This document shows positions 52,791-61,658 of a stretch of 64,000 bases of DNA, in pieces. The position numbers and the translations under genes were made by a program. Location: NCBI RefSeq assembly GCF_001544515.1, contig NZ_FCOL02000027.1, forward strand, positions 1-64,000, given 5' to 3'. The DNA comes from Caballeronia terrestris. Its GTDB lineage: Bacteria; Pseudomonadota; Gammaproteobacteria; Burkholderiales; Burkholderiaceae. Positions within the stretch are counted from its first letter, which is position 1, and every line of letters begins with the position of its first letter. The notes under the pieces were generated by a model, which made no database searches, was not told the origin of the DNA, and saw nothing but the letters and a program-made list of their open reading frames with translations.

Positions 52791-52976
52791 AGCCGATCGT
52801 GGAAGTCGCTTCGTTTCTACCGATTTTGTAAAAAAAGCGCGCCGCCGATACCGCACGCCGCGCGCGTCGATCGCCGGGCGGCATCCGGCACGCGAGTTGC
52901 GTGAGGGTTGTGACATGCGCCGCACCGGTTTCGCGTGTGCCGCGTCCAGAGACCACATCCCTTTGCAGGAGGCATC

Positions 52977-54413
52977 ATGCGACACACCGTCATCGGCGTT
53001 TTCGACACTTACGGCCAGGCCGATAACGCGCGTTCGGCCCTGACGGCCGCCGGCTTCTCGCACGGCGACATCGAATTGCAGGCTAACCCGCAGCGCGACG
53101 ATGCAGCCGAACCGTCGCTCGCACCCGACGCCGAAACACACGCCGAACCGGGCGTGCTCGCGAACATCGAGCGCTTCTTCTCGATGCTGTTCGGCGGGCG
53201 CGACCAGCCGCCGGAAGTCGCGCATTATTCGGAAGCGGTTCGGCGCGGGGCGGTCCTTGTCGCCGTCGATACCGACAGCGAAGCGCAGGCCGACATCGCC
53301 CGCACGACGCTCGCCGACCAGGGCGCGATTGACATCGACGAACGCGCCGCCAGTTGGGGCACGCTCGGCCATTCGCCATCGGCGCCAGCATCGGATACCC
53401 GCGATCATTCGCTGCTCGACGAACTTGGCCTCGGTAGCGGCAGCGCCGTGCCGGGGACTCGGCCGGTGGATGAGGATTCCGTGTATCGCACGTCGTCGGA
53501 GGTGAATCGCGCGCGGGCGTATCCGCGCGCGGACGTCGGCGATCCGTCGGTCGCAGCGGCGCAGCCGGTGCTCGATCCGCTCGCCGATCCGCTCGGCAAC
53601 CCGTTGCGTGCGCAGGACCCCGCGACCCTCGCGCCGCGTGACACCTTCACCGAAAGCCCCGCCGCCGATCCGCTCGGACCGCTCGACATGCCCGCGACGC
53701 GCGAAGATTCACTCGCTCGCGGCGCGCCCGCCGGACGCGATCCGCTGACGGCGAGCGACATCGGCTCGCCCGCCCAGCGCGATCCGCTTGGGGCCGATTC
53801 CGTCTCTGAACGCGATGCGCTCGCCGGCCACGGTGCGCTCGGCGCGAGCCCGGCGGGATCGGCGGTGCGCGACGCCATCGCCGATAGCGATGCGCTCGGC
53901 GGGCGCGATGCGACGTATGAGTACGATCCGGAAAAGAATCGCGACGCAGCCGCAGCAGCCGCCCGCGATCCGCTGCCCGGCACGCGTAGCGATACGGCGG
54001 CCGACTGGCGCCCGGTGAACGCGCTCGACGGCACCGACGCCGCCGCCAACGATTCCTTCGCGACGCGCGGTGCAGTGCCCTCTGCAACGCCGGTCGGTGC
54101 GCCGGGAGCGCTCGGCCCGCAAACCGTCCCCGACGAGTACATGGAATACGAGGGCGATTTCCGCACGCACTATGACTCGAAGTACGCGGAGTCGGGCTTG
54201 CCGTACGAGGATTACGAAGGCGCGTATCGCTACGGCGCGACACTCGGCAACGACGATCGTTTCCGCAACCGCCAGTGGGACGACCAGATGGAATACGAGC
54301 TGCAACGCGACTGGGAAGGCCGCCATCCGGATGGCGGCGGCGATACGTGGGAGCGCTTCAAGGCTGCAGTACGTCATGGCTGGGACCGCGTGACGGGGCA
54401 TCACCACGTTTGA
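52977..54413 (+). CDS. Stress-protein-like N-terminus with DPL-repeat linker and conserved acidic/aromatic C-terminus
   Basis: A 478-residue protein; ATG at 52977 follows GCAGGAGG. Residues 1-115 resemble the YflT/general-stress 17M domain (MRHTVIGVFDTYGQADNA...). Residues about 180-370 form a low-complexity linker with many RDPL/ADPL/RDAL repeats. The last 90 residues carry a conserved block ('YEDYEGAYRYGATLGND', 'EYELQRDWEGRHPDGG', 'WERFKAAVRHGWDRVTG') found in hypothetical stress proteins often encoded with YsnF-type domains. No signal peptide or membrane helix. Probably a stress-induced structural protein; function unknown. A strong terminator follows. Confidence 0.85.
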   Translation: MRHTVIGVFDTYGQADNARSALTAAGFSHGDIELQANPQRDDAAEPSLAPDAETHAEPGVLANIERFFSMLFGGRDQPPEVAHYSEAVRRGAVLVAVDTDSEAQADIARTTLADQGAIDIDERAASWGTLGHSPSAPASDTRDHSLLDELGLGSGSAVPGTRPVDEDSVYRTSSEVNRARAYPRADVGDPSVAAAQPVLDPLADPLGNPLRAQDPATLAPRDTFTESPAADPLGPLDMPATREDSLARGAPAGRDPLTASDIGSPAQRDPLGADSVSERDALAGHGALGASPAGSAVRDAIADSDALGGRDATYEYDPEKNRDAAAAAARDPLPGTRSDTAADWRPVNALDGTDAAANDSFATRGAVPSATPVGAPGALGPQTVPDEYMEYEGDFRTHYDSKYAESGLPYEDYEGAYRYGATLGNDDRFRNRQWDDQMEYELQRDWEGRHPDGGGDTWERFKAAVRHGWDRVTGHHHV

Positions 54414-54439
54414 CGTCGGAAGCAAGCTCACAATGAACG

Positions 54440-54466
54440 ACGGCCCGCTAGTGCGGGCCGTTTTTT
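54440..54466 (+). terminator. Rho-independent terminator
   Basis: ACGGCCCGC (54440-54448), loop TAGT, GCGGGCCGT (54453-54461), followed by T6 to 54466. Confidence 0.9.
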
Positions 54467-54485
54467 CTGAGATGCGTTGAGCGGA

Positions 54486-55040
54486 TCAAACGTTCGCGTG
54501 ATCCTTCACCCACGCGACGTATTTATCCATGAACCCCTGCAGATACTTGCGCGTGTCCTCACTCACGATGTTTCCGTTCGCATCGATGCGCGTCTCGTCG
54601 TGCTTGATGAACATCTCCGGCTGTCCCAGCAGCGCGACATCGAGATAAGCGCAGACGTTGCGCAGATGCGATTGCGCGAGCGCCGTCCCGATCGCCCCGA
54701 CCGAAGTCCCGATCACCGCGCCCGGCTTCCCGCCCCAAGCGCTTTGTCCCCACGGCCGCGAGCCCCAGTCGATCGCGTTCTTCAGCACGCCCGGAATCGA
54801 GCGGTTGTATTCCGGCGTGACGAACAGCAGCGCGTTCGCCTCGGTGAGCTTCTGCTTGAGCGTGCGCGCGGCTTCGGGGAAATCGGCGTCGTAGTCCTGG
54901 CTGTAGAGCGGCAGGTTGCCGATATCGAGGAACTCGAACGTGAAATCGCCCGGCGCAAGCGAGACGAGCGCGTGCGCGAGCTGCTTGTTGAACGACTCAC
55001 GACGCAGGCTTCCGACGACCACCGCAACTTTGTAGGGCAT
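54486..55040 (-). CDS. NAD(P)H-dependent FMN reductase (ChrR/YieF-like)
   Basis: A 184-residue flavodoxin-fold enzyme. The FMN-phosphate loop is 'VVVGSLRRESFNKQLA' (8-23), flavin-ring contacts are 'FVTPEYNRSIPGVLKNAIDW' (key: PEYN, PGxLKNAIDW), and 'GAIGTALAQSHLRN' follows. Related enzymes reduce quinones, azo dyes or chromate and protect from oxidative stress. Start at 55040 (MPYKVAVVVGSLR) after AGGAAA; a much longer frame upstream is spurious. Converges on the terminator at 54440-54466. Confidence 0.92.
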   Translation of the reverse strand: MPYKVAVVVGSLRRESFNKQLAHALVSLAPGDFTFEFLDIGNLPLYSQDYDADFPEAARTLKQKLTEANALLFVTPEYNRSIPGVLKNAIDWGSRPWGQSAWGGKPGAVIGTSVGAIGTALAQSHLRNVCAYLDVALLGQPEMFIKHDETRIDANGNIVSEDTRKYLQGFMDKYVAWVKDHANV

Positions 55041-55392
55041 GACTTGGTTTCCTGTGAATGAGTGAACAAAGACATCGGGCGGCGGCGGATATCGACGAAC
55101 GCTTCGGCACATCTCGCCGCATGAGGCCGCCGACGAACCGCTTATACGACTGCTTATCATAGGCGCCGGATTGCGAACCTGCATGCGCGCCAAGTGTGCA
55201 GTGCGCAATAGCGGTGCAACCCGGGCGATGGCGCATGCCCTCGCCCTTCCGACCGCGATTTCCACAAAGTTATGCACAGAAAATGTGGATAAGTTGAGGA
55301 GATGGTGGCATCACGTTTAGTTTTGAAACGGTAAACGTGGAAAGAGCGCCCTCGGGCGCTCTTTCTGGTCAAACGCGGCCAACTCGTCGCGC
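55041..55392. other. Intergenic, terminator only
   Basis: 352 bases upstream of the FMN reductase and downstream of the 44-residue peptide gene. It probably holds the reductase promoter, but no clear -35/-10 pair is seen. The terminator at 55341-55364 is the only defined element. Confidence 0.5.
55341..55364 (-). terminator. Terminator of the small secreted peptide gene
   Basis: AAAGAGCGCC (55341-55350), loop CTCG, GGCGCTCTTT (55355-55364). A perfect 10-bp stem, 28 bases downstream of the peptide's stop. Confidence 0.75.
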
Positions 55393-55527
55393 TTACTGTC
55401 CGAAAAATACGTTGCATTGCGATGCCGGGCCCTGGCACGACGTCGACGATGCATCGGCGGCTTGCGCGGCGCCCGCGGCGGCCAGCAGAGCGACAGAAGC
55501 GATGAGTGCGGAGAGGATGCGTTTCAT
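55393..55527 (-). CDS. 44-residue exported peptide with two cysteines
   Basis: A very short gene: ATG at 55527, GAAGGTG six bases upstream, TAA at 55393, own terminator. The protein is MKRILSALIASVALLAAAG (1-19), AAQAADAS, then 'SCQGPASQCNVFFGQ'. Residues 1-23 form a classical signal peptide (cleavage AQA-AD). The mature part is only about 21 residues with two Cys seven apart, which could form a disulfide. Similar tiny exported peptides occur as hypothetical proteins in Burkholderia genomes (recollection). Function unknown; secreted structural, signalling or antimicrobial roles are possible. Confidence 0.75.
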   Translation of the reverse strand: MKRILSALIASVALLAAAGAAQAADASSTSCQGPASQCNVFFGQ

Positions 55528-55821
55528 GAGACACCTTCGGGAAGTTCGTTGAAACGATCGGAATCGATCGAGTGGAACGAAGCTTAACTATGGAGCGTTC
55601 GCAGAAAAATCCCGATACCGCCAACTAATTCTTACTGAATTCACAATAATTAGAACGATCGGACGCTCGCGCACCAAAGCGCTGCATGCCAGCATTTCCA
55701 CGATTAACGACAACAATGTGTTGGTTCAATCGATATTAATGTCCGATAGCTTTTCTCCTAGACTGCATTCAACCGATGCACTTCCTCTGCATGGGACTGC
55801 ATGGGCCAAAGGAGACTCTTG

Positions 55822-56079
55822 ATGAAACGCACTCTGATCAAAGCATTGCTGATTTCCACCGCTCTCGTCGCCACCGCGCCCGCGTTTGCCGCCGAATACG
55901 TGCAAGCGCAAGCGACCGCCGATGGCGCCAAAACGCGCGCCGAAGTGAAGGCCGAATTGGCCACCGCCCGCCGCAATGGCGACCTCGACGCCGTCAACAT
56001 CAGTACGTACCCGCAATTGCTGCCGTATCAGCAGCGCCATGCGCAGACCGTCGCGATGCGTGCGCAACGCACGCAGTGA
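55822..56079 (+). CDS. DUF4148 small periplasmic protein
   Basis: An 85-residue exported protein with signal peptide MKRTLIKALLISTALVATA (cleavage near AFA-AE). It is followed by the DUF4148 pattern 'KTRAEVKAELATARRNGDLD' ending in a Gln/Arg-rich tail. This family is abundant in Burkholderiales, often stress-responsive, with unknown function. ATG at 55822 follows AAAGGAG; an upstream in-frame ATG at 55801 overlaps that site and is not used. Followed by a terminator. Confidence 0.9.
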   Translation: MKRTLIKALLISTALVATAPAFAAEYVQAQATADGAKTRAEVKAELATARRNGDLDAVNISTYPQLLPYQQRHAQTVAMRAQRTQ

Positions 56080-56136
56080 CCTGAAGCCTTAGCGCGAAGA
56101 ACAGGCCTCCTCCACCCATCAGTCAGATGGTGGTTT

Positions 56137-56171
56137 CGCCCGGCGTCTCATCCCCGCCGGGCGCTTTTTTT
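56137..56171 (+). terminator. Rho-independent terminator after DUF4148 gene
   Basis: CGCCCGGCG (56137-56145) pairs with CGCCGGGCG (56155-56163), followed by CTTTTTTT to 56171. Confidence 0.9.
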
Positions 56172-56177
56172 GCGTTT

Positions 56178-57125
56178 TCACGCAAGCATCGCCGCGAGAC
56201 AAAGCGTGACCGTGACCAGCGAGACGAGCGTCGAAAAAAGAATCGCCGTCGATGTCACCGCCGCCTCCCGTCGATAAAACTCCGCGAGCATGAAGGGGCC
56301 CGTGCCCGTCGGCAGCGCGCTCAGGAGCACGGCCGTCTTCGCCCACATCGGCGGCAGCGTGAATACATGGAACGCGAGCCACCACGTCAGCAAAGGCTGC
56401 GCGACGAGTTTCGCCGCGACCAGCGCGCTCGCCGTCCTGGCATCGCGTGCGTGAGATTTCTCTCCAAGGAAAAGTCCGAGCGCGACCAGCGCGCAGGGAC
56501 TCGCCGCACCGCCGAGCAGTTTTAGAAACGCCTGCGCGCCGCCCGACACATGCAAACCCGCCCCACTCCACAACGCGCCCGCGAGCGGCGCGATCAACAG
56601 CGGATTCAGCATCAACGATCTGGCGACGCGCCGCATCGTCGCGCCGATGTGACGCTCGCTCTGCAAGCCGAGTTCGATCATCACGATCGCGACGGCGAAC
56701 AGCACGCACACGGTCATGATCGTCGCGATGACGGCGGGCGCGAGGCTCGGCTGTCCGAACGCGAGCAGGCAGAGCGGCAGGCCGATGTAGCCGGTGTTGG
56801 GATAGGCGGCGTTGAGGCCGTCGAGGCTTGCGTCGGCGAGATGGCGCGACTGCTTCAGCCGCACGAACACCGTCGCGGCAAAGACGACACCCGAGCCGAT
56901 TCCGAACACCGCGATGAACGACGGCTCGTCGAGCATGCTCCACGGCGTCTTCGCCATGATGTCGAAGAGCAGCGCGGGCAGCGCGAGATACACGACGAAG
57001 CGGTTCAGTTCCGACGACGCATGCGGCCCGAGCCAGTTCAGCTTGCGGCATGCATAGCCCGCGAAGATCAGGCCGAAGATCGGCAGGATGATCGTAACGA
57101 GCGGCGTGAAGAACGATGACAGCAT
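56178..57125 (-). CDS. AEC-family permease
   Basis: A 315-residue inner-membrane protein with about ten helices of the auxin-efflux-carrier/malonate (MdcF-like) family. It has the conserved 'YPNTGYIGLPLCLLAFG', a discontinuous-helix region, and 'LLSALPTGTGPFMLAEFY' near the end. Members move organic acids or amino-acid-like anions. The ATG at 57125 (MLSSFFTPLVTIILPIF) is chosen because the frame upstream is charged and non-membrane; the ribosome site is weak. Substrate unknown. Confidence 0.88.
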   Translation of the reverse strand: MLSSFFTPLVTIILPIFGLIFAGYACRKLNWLGPHASSELNRFVVYLALPALLFDIMAKTPWSMLDEPSFIAVFGIGSGVVFAATVFVRLKQSRHLADASLDGLNAAYPNTGYIGLPLCLLAFGQPSLAPAVIATIMTVCVLFAVAIVMIELGLQSERHIGATMRRVARSLMLNPLLIAPLAGALWSGAGLHVSGGAQAFLKLLGGAASPCALVALGLFLGEKSHARDARTASALVAAKLVAQPLLTWWLAFHVFTLPPMWAKTAVLLSALPTGTGPFMLAEFYRREAAVTSTAILFSTLVSLVTVTLCLAAMLA

Positions 57126-57648
57126 GTAGACGGATCGCGCTAATGGTTGGATGAGGCGCGCAAAGCATAGCCTGTCGAGACGCAAAGGTGAGACATTGCG
57201 GGAGCCGGTGAAGGGTGAGTCGCGATGGACCGTCGAAGCTCACGATTGCCCGATTACCAGTATTTCTAAGCATCGTTCGTCTTCAATGAGCATTCTCAAC
57301 GAAAGCTTGCAAAGCCTTGTTTCATATAGCTTTGCGCGGTTTATCGGGATGCGCTGATGAAGCTGGAGAGTAGATCGTTGCATACGCAACAGATGATTGC
57401 GCACACAATTCCCGTTCGTTCCCATGCCGCTCAGGTGAGCGAATACGGGACCCGCGAAAAGGTCTCTGGAGAAGCTCGACACCGGCGCATCAGCCTTTTG
57501 TATAAACGCAATTGCATCAATGGCTTGCATCATGGATTCGAAGTGCTTTCCTCATTGTGCGTTTGAAACCAAACGTCCTAAAGGTGAGCGCTTTCGGGAC
57601 CAAGGCTTGCTCTCTCGCTTGGCTCCAACATCACGGAACGGCACATCG
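57126..57648. other. Intergenic stretch, no gene seen
   Basis: 523 bases between the divergent AEC permease and lipocalin genes. Short frames lack ribosome sites and family features. A small dyad GTTGC-ATAC-GCAAC (near 57375) and a tandem TTGCATCAATGG/TTGCATCATGG (near 57511-57535) are the only patterns. It must hold promoters for both genes. Confidence 0.5.
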
Positions 57649-58212
57649 ATGACCATCAAACGACCCTGGATCTATGGTGCCGCCGCACTGCTCGCCGTCG
57701 GCGGAATCGGGCTGATCGCCGCCTGCGCGACGCAAGGCAAGAGCGGCAACGCAAACGTGCCGCAGCCGGCGAAAGCCGTCGACCTCGATCGCTACCTTGG
57801 CCGCTGGTATGAGTTCGCGCGCTATGAGAACCGCTTCGAGCGCGATTGCGAAGCCGTCACCGCCGACTACAACACGCGAGACGACGGCCTCATCTCCGTC
57901 GTCAACGCATGCCGCGCGGGCGGGCTAACCGGGCCGTACAAATCGGCGGAGGGGCGCGCGAAGATTGTCCCGGAATCGGGTAACGCGAAGCTGAAGGTAT
58001 CTTTCTTCGGGCCGTTCTATGTGGGCGACTACTGGGTGCTCGATCACGCCGACGACTACACCTGGTCGATCGTCGGCGAGCCGAGCGGCTGCTATCTCTG
58101 GATACTGACGCGCGAGGCGAAGCCTGCGGCGGCGGCGCGCACGGCGTTGGTGGAACGGGTGCGCGCGCTCGGCTACGACGTCACGATGCTGCGCGAGACG
58201 CAGCACGAATAG
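57649..58212 (+). CDS. blc: Outer-membrane lipocalin lipoprotein
   Basis: A 187-residue bacterial lipocalin. The lipobox 'LIAAC' places the lipid on Cys26, and the lipocalin signature GxW is 'YLGRWYEFARYENRFE' (47-62). Further motifs are 'VTADYNTRDDG' and the later 'YWVLDHADDYTWSIVGEPS' (key: DY-WVLD). Blc binds lysophospholipids or fatty acids and is induced in stationary phase or stress in E. coli. ATG at 57649 gives the natural lipoprotein signal; upstream frame residues are unrelated. It converges with the H-NS gene with one base between stops. Confidence 0.93.
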   Translation: MTIKRPWIYGAAALLAVGGIGLIAACATQGKSGNANVPQPAKAVDLDRYLGRWYEFARYENRFERDCEAVTADYNTRDDGLISVVNACRAGGLTGPYKSAEGRAKIVPESGNAKLKVSFFGPFYVGDYWVLDHADDYTWSIVGEPSGCYLWILTREAKPAAAARTALVERVRALGYDVTMLRETQHE

Positions 58213-58213
58213 G

Positions 58214-58513
58214 TCACTCGATCAGGAAACGCTCTTTGTTCTTGCCGGTGAGCCACGCGGGCGCGCGGCCGCGTCCGCTCCACGTTTCGCCCGTCTTTGG
58301 ATTGCGGTATTTCGGCGGCAGCGGCGGCCGCTTGATGGCAGCGGCGCCCTTGACGCGCACGTTGCGAAAGCCGAGTTCCTCGGCGGTCAGTCCGTACTCG
58401 GCGATCTTTTGCTTGATCTCGACGATGGCGTCGGCGACTTCCTTCTCGCGCGCCGCCACCACTTCGGCCTGCAGCTTTTCGAGTTGCGCGGTGAGTTGCT
58501 TGTAGGTGGGCAT
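58214..58513 (-). CDS. H-NS-family nucleoid protein
   Basis: A 99-residue H-NS/BpH3-like protein. The N-terminal coiled-coil oligomerisation region (about 1-45, 'TAQLEKLQAEVVAAREKEV') is joined by a basic linker to the C-terminal AT-hook-like DNA-binding domain 'KYRNPKTGETWSGRGRAPAWL'. It binds AT-rich DNA and silences acquired genes. Start at 58513 after GGAGG. Burkholderia genomes carry many such paralogues, and the short form here is typical. Confidence 0.93.
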   Translation of the reverse strand: MPTYKQLTAQLEKLQAEVVAAREKEVADAIVEIKQKIAEYGLTAEELGFRNVRVKGAAAIKRPPLPPKYRNPKTGETWSGRGRAPAWLTGKNKERFLIE

Positions 58514-58577
58514 CGAGCGCCTCCGTAGTGATTCCTCACACAAGAGACCTCGAAAACGGAAAAAAGTGCCGCTAAAG

Positions 58578-59801
58578 CTAATCGTCGATGGCGTCGTACA
58601 GCAGACGCTCGAATTCCTGCGCGATCGGGAACGGATCCTCCGCGCGCCGCTGGATCATGAAGAGCCCGATCATGTCCTCGACGGGATCGGCGAACCAGCT
58701 CGTACCGAGCGCGCCCGGCCAGCCGAATGTCCCCGCCGACCGATAGCCGCCACGCAATTGCCGCGCGGCATCGTCGACGATGGAGAGGCCGAGGCCAAAG
58801 CCCTGGCTCGCCCACACCGGATAGCCGAACGCCGGAATGCGGCGCTGCTCGGCGGTCAGGAAGTTCGAGCGCATTAAATCGACCGATTTGTGCGACAGAA
58901 GGCGCGGACCGTTCATGCGCTCGGCGGCAGCGCCTTGCAAGCGGCCCCGGCCGAGCAGCACGCGCGCGAATCGCAGATAGTCGTCGACCGTGGAGACGAG
59001 TCCGCCGCCGCCGCTTTGAAAGCGTTCCGGCTTGATCCAGCGGCTCGTCACCGGATGATCCTCGACGACGAGCCGCTTGCTCGCGGAATCGACGGCGTAG
59101 GACGTCGAGAGCCGCGCCGCCTTCTCCGGCGGCACGACGAAGCCGGTATCCGGCATGCCGAGCTGCTCGAAGATGCGCGTGCGGAAAAACTCGCCGAGCG
59201 GCATGCCCGATACGCGATGGATCAGCGCGCCGAGCACGTCGGTCGTGATGCCGTAATGCCAGCGCGTGCCGGGCTGGAACATCAGCGGCAACTCGGCGAC
59301 GTGGTCGAGCCAGACGCCCGGATCGACCATCATGTCGAAGCCGTTGAACACGCGCTCGTAGGCTTCGGACAGCGCGCCGAGCGCCGTGAAGTGATACGCG
59401 AAACCCGCGCGATGCGTCAGCAGGTCGAGCAGCGTAATCGGCGTGTTGAGCGGTTCGGTGAGGTCGAGCGGACCGTCGGGCGAGGCGAGCACGGCGAGGT
59501 TCGCGAGCTCGGGCAGCCACTTCGACACGGGCGTCTGGAAATCGAGCCGCCCTTCCTCGACCAGCATCAGCGCGGCGACGCTCGTCACCGGCTTGGTCAT
59601 CGACGCGATGCGGAACAGCGTGTCGCGGGTCATCGGCTGGCGCGATTCGAGATCGCGGACGCCGAGCGCATCGATGTGGCCGATCTCGCCGTGCCGCCAC
59701 ACCAGCGTGACGATGCCGGCGACGTCACCCGCATCGACGTAGCGCTGCATTGCTTGGCTCAGGCGGGCGAGGCGGTCTGGATCAAAGCCGGCTGCGTGCA
59801 T
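58578..59801 (-). CDS. Serine hydrolase, class C beta-lactamase/esterase (EstB-like)
   Basis: A 407-residue cytosolic-looking hydrolase without signal peptide. SxxK is S67-M-T-K70 ('FRIASMTKPVTS'). The Tyr motif is 'WHYGITTDVLGALI' (YxG rather than YxN) and the third box 'GTFGWPGALGTSWF' replaces KTG, as in EstB-type carboxylesterases from Burkholderia. Esterase activity is therefore more likely than beta-lactam resistance. The lipoprotein gene lies 27 bp upstream on the same strand and could be co-transcribed. Confidence 0.9.
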   Translation of the reverse strand: MHAAGFDPDRLARLSQAMQRYVDAGDVAGIVTLVWRHGEIGHIDALGVRDLESRQPMTRDTLFRIASMTKPVTSVAALMLVEEGRLDFQTPVSKWLPELANLAVLASPDGPLDLTEPLNTPITLLDLLTHRAGFAYHFTALGALSEAYERVFNGFDMMVDPGVWLDHVAELPLMFQPGTRWHYGITTDVLGALIHRVSGMPLGEFFRTRIFEQLGMPDTGFVVPPEKAARLSTSYAVDSASKRLVVEDHPVTSRWIKPERFQSGGGGLVSTVDDYLRFARVLLGRGRLQGAAAERMNGPRLLSHKSVDLMRSNFLTAEQRRIPAFGYPVWASQGFGLGLSIVDDAARQLRGGYRSAGTFGWPGALGTSWFADPVEDMIGLFMIQRRAEDPFPIAQEFERLLYDAIDD

Positions 59802-59828
59802 CGGTTCTCCTTGTTCTTGCCACGCCTT

Positions 59829-60083
59829 TCATTGCGTTTTGCAGGCGATCAGCAGGCCGTTCTGGCCATTGTCGGTGGATTGTTCCAGCACGTCGTAGCT
59901 CGCGCCCTGGCAGGTGGCGCGCGCGTTCTGCTGGCAAAGGGTCCAGCCGCCGTACGCGGGGCACTGGATCAGCGTGGTCGGGCGGCCGTCGGAGGAAAAA
60001 AGCGGCGGCGCGCTGCTGCAGCCGGTGAGCGCCGACACTGTTGCCGCGAAAGAAATAGAAAGGCTGAGTGCTCGTCCGATCAT
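59829..60083 (-). CDS. Small Cys-rich lipoprotein
   Basis: An 84-residue lipoprotein: signal MIGRALSLSISFAATVSALTGC with lipobox Cys22, then a mature part with four more cysteines ('LIQCPAYGGWTLCQQNARATC', 'LLIACKTQ'). AAGGGG precedes the ATG at 60083; sixteen upstream codons in frame are rich in Lys/Gln and not signal-like. It lies between the sigma-54 activator and the serine hydrolase, same strand. No known function; likely an envelope protein stabilised by disulfides. Confidence 0.83.
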   Translation of the reverse strand: MIGRALSLSISFAATVSALTGCSSAPPLFSSDGRPTTLIQCPAYGGWTLCQQNARATCQGASYDVLEQSTDNGQNGLLIACKTQ

Positions 60084-60144
60084 CCTAACCCCTTGTTCAC
60101 GTTGTTTTTTTTGATGTTTGGAGTATGCCATGCAGGCGTGCGCT

Positions 60145-61587
60145 TCATACGTCGATGCCGAGCGCCACGATCTTTTTGTAAAGCGTCGCGCGCCCCATGC
60201 CGATGCGTTTCGCCGCTTCGGTCACGCGTCCGCCGCATGCGGCGAGCGCATCGGCCAAAAAGGATTTCTCGAAGGCGGCCATTGCGTGGGCGTAGGACGT
60301 CACCGGTTCGTCCGCGTTTGGCTGCAAGTCCGACGGCGCCTGCACCCGTGCCGAGCCGATGAACGGCGCGAGCGCGCGGGCATCGATATGTTCGCTGTCT
60401 GAAAGCATCAGCGCCCGTTCGAGCGTGTTGCGCAACTCGCGGACGTTGCCCGGCCACGGATACGCGCAGAGGAGCCGCAGCGCGTCGTCCTGCAGGACGA
60501 CGTGGCCGGCGTCGCCGGGACGCGCCTGCGTCGCCAGGTCTTCGAGGATCGCGTAGGCGAGCGCCTCGATGTCGGCCAAACGATCGCGCAGCGGCGGCGC
60601 GTGGATCGTCAGCACGTTCAGCCGATAGAACAAATCCGCGCGAAAACGCCCCGCCGCGACGAGCGCGGGCAGATCGGCGGAGGTCGCCGCGATGATCCGC
60701 ACGTCCGCGCGCACGATACGGTTCGACCCGAGCGGCTCGAACTCCTTGTCCTGCAAAACGCGCAGGAGCTTGCCCTGGAGCGGCAGCGGCATGTCGCCGA
60801 TTTCATCGAGAAAGAGCGTGCCGCCGTCCGCGAGTTCGAATTTGCCGACGCGTCCCTTGCGATCCGCGCCCGTATAGGCGCCCGGCGCCGCGCCGAAGAA
60901 CTCGACTTCGAGCAGCGTATCGGGGATCGCCGCGACATTCACCGTGACGAGCGGCTTCGCGGCGCGCGTCGACGTGCCGTGGATCGCGTGCGCGAGCAGT
61001 TCCTTGCCGGTGCCGGTTTCGCCGAGCAAGAGCACCGGCGACTCGACTTGCGCCGCCCGCCGTGCCTGACGCTTCACTTCAAGGCTCGCCGCGCTCGTGC
61101 CGACGAAGCTCGCGAACGTGTATTTCGCGCGCCGCGCCTGCGCGAGCGACTGGCGCGTCGCGATTAGTTCCTGCTGCACGCGCGAGTAATGCGCGAAAAG
61201 CGGTGTGAGCGCCTTCATTTCGTCGAAAAGCGCGAAGCCGATGGCGCCGACGGTCGCGCCGTGGTCGTCCTTCAGCGGCAGGCGCGTGACGACGAGCGGC
61301 TCGCGGTCGGTTTCGAGCACGTCGAGCAGGATCGGCTTGCCGGTCATGACGACTTCGCGCATCAGGCTGTGCGGGATCACGGCTTCGCAGTCGCGGCCGA
61401 TCGCGTCTTCCGGGTCGGAAAAGCCGAAGCGCGCCGCGTAGCGCTTGTTGATCCACACGACGCGCGCGTCCGCATCGACGATGAAGGTGCCTTCGCTCAG
61501 GTTCTCGAAGGTCTTGAAGAGCGACTCCATCGCGCGGCGAAGGACATCGCTGTAGTTGGCGGGTACGGTTGTCCAGTCGTTGTGCAT
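60145..61587 (-). CDS. Sigma-54-dependent activator with PAS sensor and Fis domain
   Basis: A 480-residue enhancer-binding protein: N-terminal PAS (about 20-130, 'GTFIVDADARVVWINKRYA'), AAA+ domain (about 160-390: Walker A 'GETGTGKE', sigma-54 loop 'GAYTGADRKG' in the GAFTGA position, Walker B 'GGTLFLDEIGDMP') and C-terminal Fis-type helix-turn-helix ('VTEAAKRIGMGRATLYKKI'). The ATG at 61587 follows AGGAGA; a GTG one codon earlier is possible. It is divergent from a GntP permease whose leader carries a -24/-12 promoter and TCTCAT/GAGAC dyads, so it very likely activates that gene in response to a PAS-sensed cue. Confidence 0.93.
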   Translation of the reverse strand: MHNDWTTVPANYSDVLRRAMESLFKTFENLSEGTFIVDADARVVWINKRYAARFGFSDPEDAIGRDCEAVIPHSLMREVVMTGKPILLDVLETDREPLVVTRLPLKDDHGATVGAIGFALFDEMKALTPLFAHYSRVQQELIATRQSLAQARRAKYTFASFVGTSAASLEVKRQARRAAQVESPVLLLGETGTGKELLAHAIHGTSTRAAKPLVTVNVAAIPDTLLEVEFFGAAPGAYTGADRKGRVGKFELADGGTLFLDEIGDMPLPLQGKLLRVLQDKEFEPLGSNRIVRADVRIIAATSADLPALVAAGRFRADLFYRLNVLTIHAPPLRDRLADIEALAYAILEDLATQARPGDAGHVVLQDDALRLLCAYPWPGNVRELRNTLERALMLSDSEHIDARALAPFIGSARVQAPSDLQPNADEPVTSYAHAMAAFEKSFLADALAACGGRVTEAAKRIGMGRATLYKKIVALGIDV

Positions 61588-61658
61588 CACGTCTCCTGTC
61601 GACCAGAGTTGGCGCTTTTGCGCTTAACTCTGGCTCCATGCAACGAAGTTGCGCCTTG

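Noticed and set aside
58578-59801. Antibiotic-resistance beta-lactamase
   Set aside because: No signal peptide, and the YxN and KTG motifs are replaced as in EstB-type esterases.
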